This document shows, one piece after another, positions 60,352 through 64,000 of a stretch of 64,000 nucleotides of DNA; the stretch's first letter is position 1; every line of letters starts with the position of its first letter. Made by a program: the position numbers and the translations under genes. The notes under the pieces are model-generated. The model worked only from the letters and a program-made list of their open reading frames with translations. It was not told the DNA's origin and did not search any database. The stretch is taken from assembly GCF_036038375.1 (NCBI RefSeq), contig NZ_CP107935.1, forward strand, positions 7,130,001-7,194,000. Reading direction: 5' to 3'. Source of the stretch: Streptomyces sp. NBC_00414 (GTDB lineage Bacteria; Actinomycetota; Actinomycetes; Streptomycetales; Streptomycetaceae).

Positions 60352-60674
60352 CGGCCACCCGGGGTGACCCGCGGGACAGTGCCACAGAAAACAAACCGCC
60401 CGGGACTTCGGTCCCGGGTAAGGGTGAAACGGTGGTGTAAGAGACCACCAGCGCCTGAGGTGACTCAGGCGGCTAGGTAAACCCCACCCGGAGCAAGGTC
60501 AAAAGGAGCGCTGTAAAAGGCGCTCTGCGAGGACGTTCGAGGGCTGCCCGCCCGAGTCCCCGGGTAGACCGCACGAGGCCGGCGGCAACGCCGGCCCTAG
60601 ATGGATGGCCGTCTCCCCGGCCGCCGCGAGGCAGCCGGGCGACAGAACCCGGCGTACAGCCCGACTCGTCTGCC
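60261..60674 (+). ncRNA. rnpB: RNase P RNA (bacterial type A)
   Basis: The catalytic RNA of RNase P, which matures tRNA 5' ends. The P1 helix pairs GGCAGACGAG at 60261-60270 with CTCGTCTGCC at 60665-60674. Inside are the universal blocks: GAGGAACGTCCGGGCTCCAC near 60313-60332, GGGTAAGGGTGAAACGGTGG near 60416-60435, AGAGACCACCAGCG, and the 3' ACAGAACCCGGCGTACAGCC near 60642-60661. Length about 414 nt is normal for actinomycetes. The 5' 91 bases overlap the EamA coding sequence. Confidence 0.97.
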
Positions 60675-60736
60675 GCTCCACGTGTCCGCAGGTCAGCTGG
60701 GCGACTCTGCGGACAGGAGCGGTCAGGAACGGTCCG

Positions 60737-61186
60737 TCAGCGGGTGGAAGTGGCCCGCTGTTCCTTCAGGGCCGCGCAGTTCGAGCCTGTGATCTGTACG
60801 TACACGTTGCTGATGTTGCCGCCCCAGTCGATGCAGTGGCCCTTGCCGTACACGTACGCCGGGCCCGCGTACGACGTGTACTGGCCGGAGTCGCCGGCGC
60901 TCTCGTCGGTGTCCGGGACGTAGACGTACGCGGACATGTCCACGGCGGCGCCCGGGTTGTTGCGGATGGTCGCGACACAGTTCTGGCCGTTCGCGGCGTT
61001 GTACGTCAGGTAGACGGTGCCCAGCGAGCCGACGACCGCGGAGTTCACTGTCTTGTAGGCGTTTCCGCAGACCTTCTGCGGCGTGGTGTTGGGCGCGGCC
61101 GAGGCGGGGACCGCCAGCGCGGTCGTGGTCCCCACGGCCAGGGCGGCGAACGCGGCAGCGGTCAGGACGGAACGGCTGAATCTCAT
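60737..61186 (-). CDS. Small secreted protein, unknown
   Basis: A 149-residue protein from the ATG at 61186. Residues 1-31 are a signal peptide ending VPASAA. The mature part is beta-rich with two Cys pairs (VCGNAYKTVN and GQNCVAT; KGHCIDWGG and GSNCAALK), suggesting disulfides, and resembles small secreted streptomycete proteins without known activity. The longer frame to 61912 is antisense to the reductase gene. It follows rnpB in convergent orientation. Confidence 0.85.
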   Translation of the reverse strand: MRFSRSVLTAAAFAALAVGTTTALAVPASAAPNTTPQKVCGNAYKTVNSAVVGSLGTVYLTYNAANGQNCVATIRNNPGAAVDMSAYVYVPDTDESAGDSGQYTSYAGPAYVYGKGHCIDWGGNISNVYVQITGSNCAALKEQRATSTR

Positions 61187-61324
61187 GGTTCCCCCGTGTG
61201 GTCTGCGATCTCTGGTCCGAGATGTGTGTTCTGAGATCTGAGAGGAGTCTCCGCCGCCGGACCGACTTGCTGCAAAGCTTTCAATGAGGGGCAAATAGTC
61301 GGCCGTTCCCGAGGAGAACTTCTG

Positions 61325-61891
61325 ATGCGCAGCGTGACCTGTTCGATGAACGTCTCGCTCGACGGTTACATCGTCGGACCGGACGGCGGTCTCGACTGGC
61401 CGGGACCCGACGAGGTGGTCTTTCGCTCCTGGATCGACGAGATCCGAGAGGTCGACGTCCATCTGCTGGGACGGCGGCTGTACGAGACGATGCTGTTCTG
61501 GGAGACGGCCGACCAGGATCCCTCGCTCGACGACTCCAAGCGTGAGTGGGCCGCGCTCTGGAACGCTCTTCCGAAAGTGGTGTTCTCCACCACGCTGGCC
61601 GCGGTGCAGGGCAATGCCCGTCTGGCCTCCGGCAGCCTGGCTGAGGAGATCGAGCGGTTGCGGGCCGAGCCGGGGGAGGGCGACATCGCGATCGGCGGCG
61701 CGGCGCTCGCCGCCGAGGCCGCCGCGTCGGGGCTGATCGACGAGTACCGGTCCAGGGTCTGCCCGTTGCTCGTCGGCGGTGGCACTCCGTTCTTTCCCCG
61801 GAGTGAGCGCCGAGTGGATCTCGAACTCGTCGAGAACCGCGTCGTCGGTTCGGCGGGACTCGTCCTTCTCCGGCACCGCGTGGTGCGCTAG
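61325..61891 (+). CDS. Dihydrofolate reductase-like protein (RibD C-terminal family)
   Basis: A 188-residue reductase of the RibD C-terminal/DfrA-like family. The N-terminal MRSVTCSMNVSLDGYIVGPDGGLDWPG pattern is diagnostic, as is GGAALAAEAAASGLIDEYR in the second half. It reduces a pterin- or flavin-like substrate with NADPH; the exact substrate is unknown. It is divergent from the secreted protein gene at 60737 and stands alone. Confidence 0.93.
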   Translation: MRSVTCSMNVSLDGYIVGPDGGLDWPGPDEVVFRSWIDEIREVDVHLLGRRLYETMLFWETADQDPSLDDSKREWAALWNALPKVVFSTTLAAVQGNARLASGSLAEEIERLRAEPGEGDIAIGGAALAAEAAASGLIDEYRSRVCPLLVGGGTPFFPRSERRVDLELVENRVVGSAGLVLLRHRVVR

Positions 61892-61972
61892 CCGGAGCGA
61901 GGCAGGCAGCACAGGCGACGGCCGGCGTCAGGGCGGCCGTCGCCTGTGACAGGTCGTTCGGGTGCGGGTGTG

Positions 61973-62737
61973 TCAGGGAGCTACCGCGCGGCCGGTCGTC
62001 GGGGAGATCTTCCCGGCGCACAGGCCGCGGGCTGCCAGGCCCCGCGCGATACGCGGGACGGCGGCGAGCGAGTTGGCTGCCCAGTCGTGCATGAGGATGA
62101 CCTGGCCGTTGCCGAGCCGTCCGGCGGCCTGCACGATGGCGTCCGCGCTGGCGTTGTTCCAGTCCTGTGAGTCCACGTCCCAGATGATCTCGGTCAGGCC
62201 GTACTTGGCCTCGACCGCCCTCACCGTCGCGTTGGTCTCGCCGTACGGCGGCCGGAACAGTTTCGGCGTACCGCCGCCCGCGGCCGCGATCGCCTGCTGG
62301 GTCCGCGAGATCTCCGAGTCGATCTGCGACTGGCCGAGCTGGGGCAGATGCGGGTGGGTGTAACTGTGGTTGCCGACCCACATGCCCGCGTTGACCTGCG
62401 CCTGTACCCGGGACGGGTTGGCGGCGGCGTACTGGCCCTGGTTGAACATCGTGGCCCGCAGCCCGTTCTGCGTGAGCGCGTTGAGCAGGGCCGGTGTGGC
62501 GGCGGACGGGCCGTCGTCGTAGGTGAGCCCGACGTAGCCGTTGCACGCCGCGGCAGTGGCGGCAGTGGCGGAAGTGGCCTGTGCCGGGACCGCGTTCGCG
62601 GTGAGTGTGCCCGCTGCGGCCAGTGCGACGGCGGCCAGCGTCGTCGTCAGGCGGCGGGTCGCGTACGCGGGACGCTGCCGGGCACGGGCACGGGCACGGG
62701 CACGGACGCGGGCGCGAGTACGAGTACGGGTACTCAT
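61973..62737 (-). CDS. Polysaccharide deacetylase (CE4 / NodB, xylan esterase-like)
   Basis: A 254-residue secreted carbohydrate esterase 4. The NodB motifs are TYDDGPS (Asp74/Asp75), the metal ligands NHSYTHPH (His124, His128), FRPPYGETN and the final ILMHDWA with the catalytic His. Such Streptomyces enzymes next to GH11 are acetylxylan esterases. The signal peptide is preceded by an Arg-rich n-region (RTRTRARVRARARAR) from a tandem GGGCAC-type repeat near 62680-62725. The ATG overlaps the xylanase stop by four bases. Confidence 0.94.
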   Translation of the reverse strand: MSTRTRTRARVRARARARARQRPAYATRRLTTTLAAVALAAAGTLTANAVPAQATSATAATAAACNGYVGLTYDDGPSAATPALLNALTQNGLRATMFNQGQYAAANPSRVQAQVNAGMWVGNHSYTHPHLPQLGQSQIDSEISRTQQAIAAAGGGTPKLFRPPYGETNATVRAVEAKYGLTEIIWDVDSQDWNNASADAIVQAAGRLGNGQVILMHDWAANSLAAVPRIARGLAARGLCAGKISPTTGRAVAP

Positions 62738-63405
62738 GGCGCCACCGTGATGCTGGAGCTGCCGCTGCTCTGGTAGCCCTCGGTCGCGAGGATCATGTAG
62801 TACCTGAAGCTGCCGAGGGGCATTCCGGCCCGCGCCCAGGCGTCGAAGTGGTTGCCGGTGGTGATGCTGCCGCCGGTCCTCCTCGACTGCCGGACGCTCC
62901 AGTACTGGTTGAAGGTCTTCGTGCCTTCGACGGACGGGGCGTTGTACCGCGTCGTCTGGTAGATGTCGTACGTGCCGCCGTCGCTGGTGACCGTGCCCTT
63001 GTACGTTCCGGTGGGCCGGTAGGTGCCCCAGTTGTCGACGATGTAGTACTCCACGAGCGGGCCGGCCGTCCACCCGTAGAGGCACAGGTAGGCGTTGCCG
63101 GACGGGTTGAAGGCGCCGGAGTAGGTCACGGTCCTGCGGCTGCCGTTGCTCCAGCCCTTGCCCGCGACGAAGTTCCCGGTGTTCCGCCAGGTGGTGCCGT
63201 AGGAACCGCCTGAGCCCAGGTTCATGGAGACCGTGCCCTGCGCGTCGGTCCAGAACGAGTAGTAGTAGCCGTTGTTCGTGCCGGTCTGGTTCGTGGTGAC
63301 GACCGTGTCTGCGTGGGCCTTGCCGGGCAGAGCGAGCGCGGCCGTGGCGCCCAGCAACATGGCGGCAGCCTGCCTGCGGCTCGGCTGTGCGGGTGTGAGG
63401 TTCAT
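62734..63405 (-). CDS. GH11 endo-xylanase
   Basis: A 223-residue glycoside hydrolase family 11 enzyme that cuts beta-1,4-xylan. The nucleophile is Glu119 in PLVEYYIVDNWG and the acid/base Glu209 in ATEGYQSSG. Twin-arginine signal (SRRQAAAMLLGATAALALPG) precedes the domain. There is no carbohydrate-binding module. I use the ATG at 63405 (MNLTPAQPSR). Translationally coupled to the CE4 esterase, it forms a xylan-degrading operon controlled by two CGAAACATTCG elements upstream. Confidence 0.97.
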   Translation of the reverse strand: MNLTPAQPSRRQAAAMLLGATAALALPGKAHADTVVTTNQTGTNNGYYYSFWTDAQGTVSMNLGSGGSYGTTWRNTGNFVAGKGWSNGSRRTVTYSGAFNPSGNAYLCLYGWTAGPLVEYYIVDNWGTYRPTGTYKGTVTSDGGTYDIYQTTRYNAPSVEGTKTFNQYWSVRQSRRTGGSITTGNHFDAWARAGMPLGSFRYYMILATEGYQSSGSSSITVAP

Positions 63406-63496
63406 GTGCGGGTCTCCTCCGTCTTCCACGAGCGGGGGTTTGGTCGCACAGTTTTGACCTGCTCCCGTCAAGCGTCAACAGTTTCGCCCATGATTA

Positions 63497-63507
63497 CGAA
63501 ACATTCG
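63497..63507. promoter_or_regulatory. Xylanase-type operator CGAAACATTCG, copy 1
   Basis: The core of an ACGAA-ACA-TTCGT inverted repeat, 92 bases before the xylanase ATG. It differs by one base from CGAAACTTTCG, which I recall as the conserved element before Streptomyces xylanase genes. Confidence 0.65.
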
Positions 63508-63626
63508 TGTCGCGCGCAGTGGCGTTGGGAAGGGAATTGCCTGGTGGGATGGGTGATTGAGGTCAACGATGTCTTGGCGCACGTGATGTTCGTGCGCGGG
63601 AGATCAAATGGAGAGGCTCGTATCTT

Positions 63627-63637
63627 CGAATGTTTCG
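63627..63637. promoter_or_regulatory. Xylanase-type operator, copy 2 (opposite strand)
   Basis: The same 11 bases on the minus strand inside the perfect CTTCGAA-TGT-TTCGAAG inverted repeat at 63624-63640, 130 bases from copy 1 and next to the TetR gene stop. Confidence 0.55.
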
Positions 63638-63643
63638 AAGAAT

Positions 63644-64000
63644 CTACGGAACGAAAGTGCCGGGTTGCCATCCCGCCGCCGCGGCCGTCCCGATGAGCAG
63701 CGGCCAGAGCGCGGCGGCCATGTCCTCGGGTGTGCCCGGGCAGTCACGGCGGAGCCAGTCGATGACCGTGCCGAGCACCGCGCCCGCCACGAACGCGGCA
63801 GCCGGATCGTGCGGGATGTCCGCCGGATCCTCGGCGGCGGGCACGGCGGGCACGGCGGGCGCGGGGGTGTGTACGGGCGGGACGGGCGCGTCGGACGGGG
63901 CGGGCGCGTCGGCCGGGACGCGGCGGACATGTGCCGCGACCGCCATGCGGTGGAGCAGGTGGTTGATCACGCGGGCGCTGCCGTCGTTCCCCAGCAGGGC
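63644..64000 (-). CDS. TetR-family regulator, C-terminal part (cut by window end)
   Basis: The C-terminal 118 codons of a TetR regulator; the frame is open to base 64000, so the gene starts outside. The ligand domain ends with FVAGAVLGTVIDWLRRDCPG and MAAALWPLLIG, a familiar TetR C-terminal pattern. A Pro/Ala-rich insert, DAPAPSDAPVPPVHTPAPAV, lies in the middle, encoded by GGGCACGGCGG-like units. No DNA-binding domain is visible in the window, so the target is unknown. Confidence 0.8.
   Translation of the reverse strand, partial: ALLGNDGSARVINHLLHRMAVAAHVRRVPADAPAPSDAPVPPVHTPAPAVPAVPAAEDPADIPHDPAAAFVAGAVLGTVIDWLRRDCPGTPEDMAAALWPLLIGTAAAAGWQPGTFVP

Noticed and set aside
1..64000. tRNA, rRNA and insertion sequences
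   Set aside because: I looked for TTC-containing cloverleaf arms, rRNA signatures and transposase motifs and found none. A scan with tRNAscan or ISfinder would be decisive.

Overview
The window is high-GC actinobacterial chromosome, almost certainly from a Streptomyces species. The evidence is the codon bias, the many GTG starts with 4-nt overlaps, an HTH/DUF397/ATP-binding trio, SpoIIE-type phosphatase, F420-type oxidoreductase and DUF5336 genes, and dozens of copies of the GTTCCCCGCGCCCCT intergenic element. I could support about 54 protein genes, RNase P RNA, one cobalamin riboswitch, several palindromic operators, four hairpin terminators and six clusters of short repeats. No tRNA, rRNA, insertion sequence or true CRISPR array was seen.

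Layout. 1-2.2 kb: a thiolase end and an HTH/DUF397/ATP-binding developmental-type cluster. 3.3-8.5 kb: a two-gene operon of an alpha/beta-hydrolase and a 1426-aa caspase-like/STAND NTPase/WD40 protein, the best candidate for a little-described conflict (defence or cell-death) system. 9.4-15.5 kb: a riboswitch-controlled ECF transporter operon for cobalt or corrinoid with two surface proteins. 15.6-20 kb: kinase-fold, PP2C and STAND regulatory genes. 20-27.5 kb: metallo-hydrolase, aldehyde dehydrogenase and ferredoxin, a KstR-like TetR repressor, and a glycosyltransferase/methyltransferase/toroid operon. 28-31.8 kb: a three-gene envelope operon with a von Willebrand A lipoprotein. 32-41 kb: F420-type oxidoreductase, amidase, methyltransferase, two MFS transporters and an SCP2-type thiolase. 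41.7-45.4 kb: a two-component system with an ABC exporter. 45.7-48.8 kb: a MaoC/alcohol dehydrogenase/SDR operon. 49-59 kb: mostly housekeeping genes. 59-61 kb: a transporter whose end lies inside rnpB. 61-64 kb: small secreted proteins, a reductase, a GH11 xylanase coupled to a NodB esterase, and a TetR gene cut by the window end.

How the genes work together. Four exact matches to TnnAACnnGTTnnA, the motif I know for the steroid-catabolism repressor KstR, lie in front of the aldehyde dehydrogenase, the kstR/glycosyltransferase divergence, the SCP2 thiolase and the MaoC operon. With the KstR-like gene itself this suggests a dispersed lipid or steroid side-chain beta-oxidation regulon. The riboswitch and ECF genes form a vitamin B12-repressed uptake module. 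The xylanase and esterase form a xylan-degrading pair with two CGAAACATTCG operators.

Other oddities are an RNase H/acid phosphatase fusion that has lost most of its RNase H domain, a probable CTG start codon, and tandem arrays with exact 48-, 72- and 76-bp periods.
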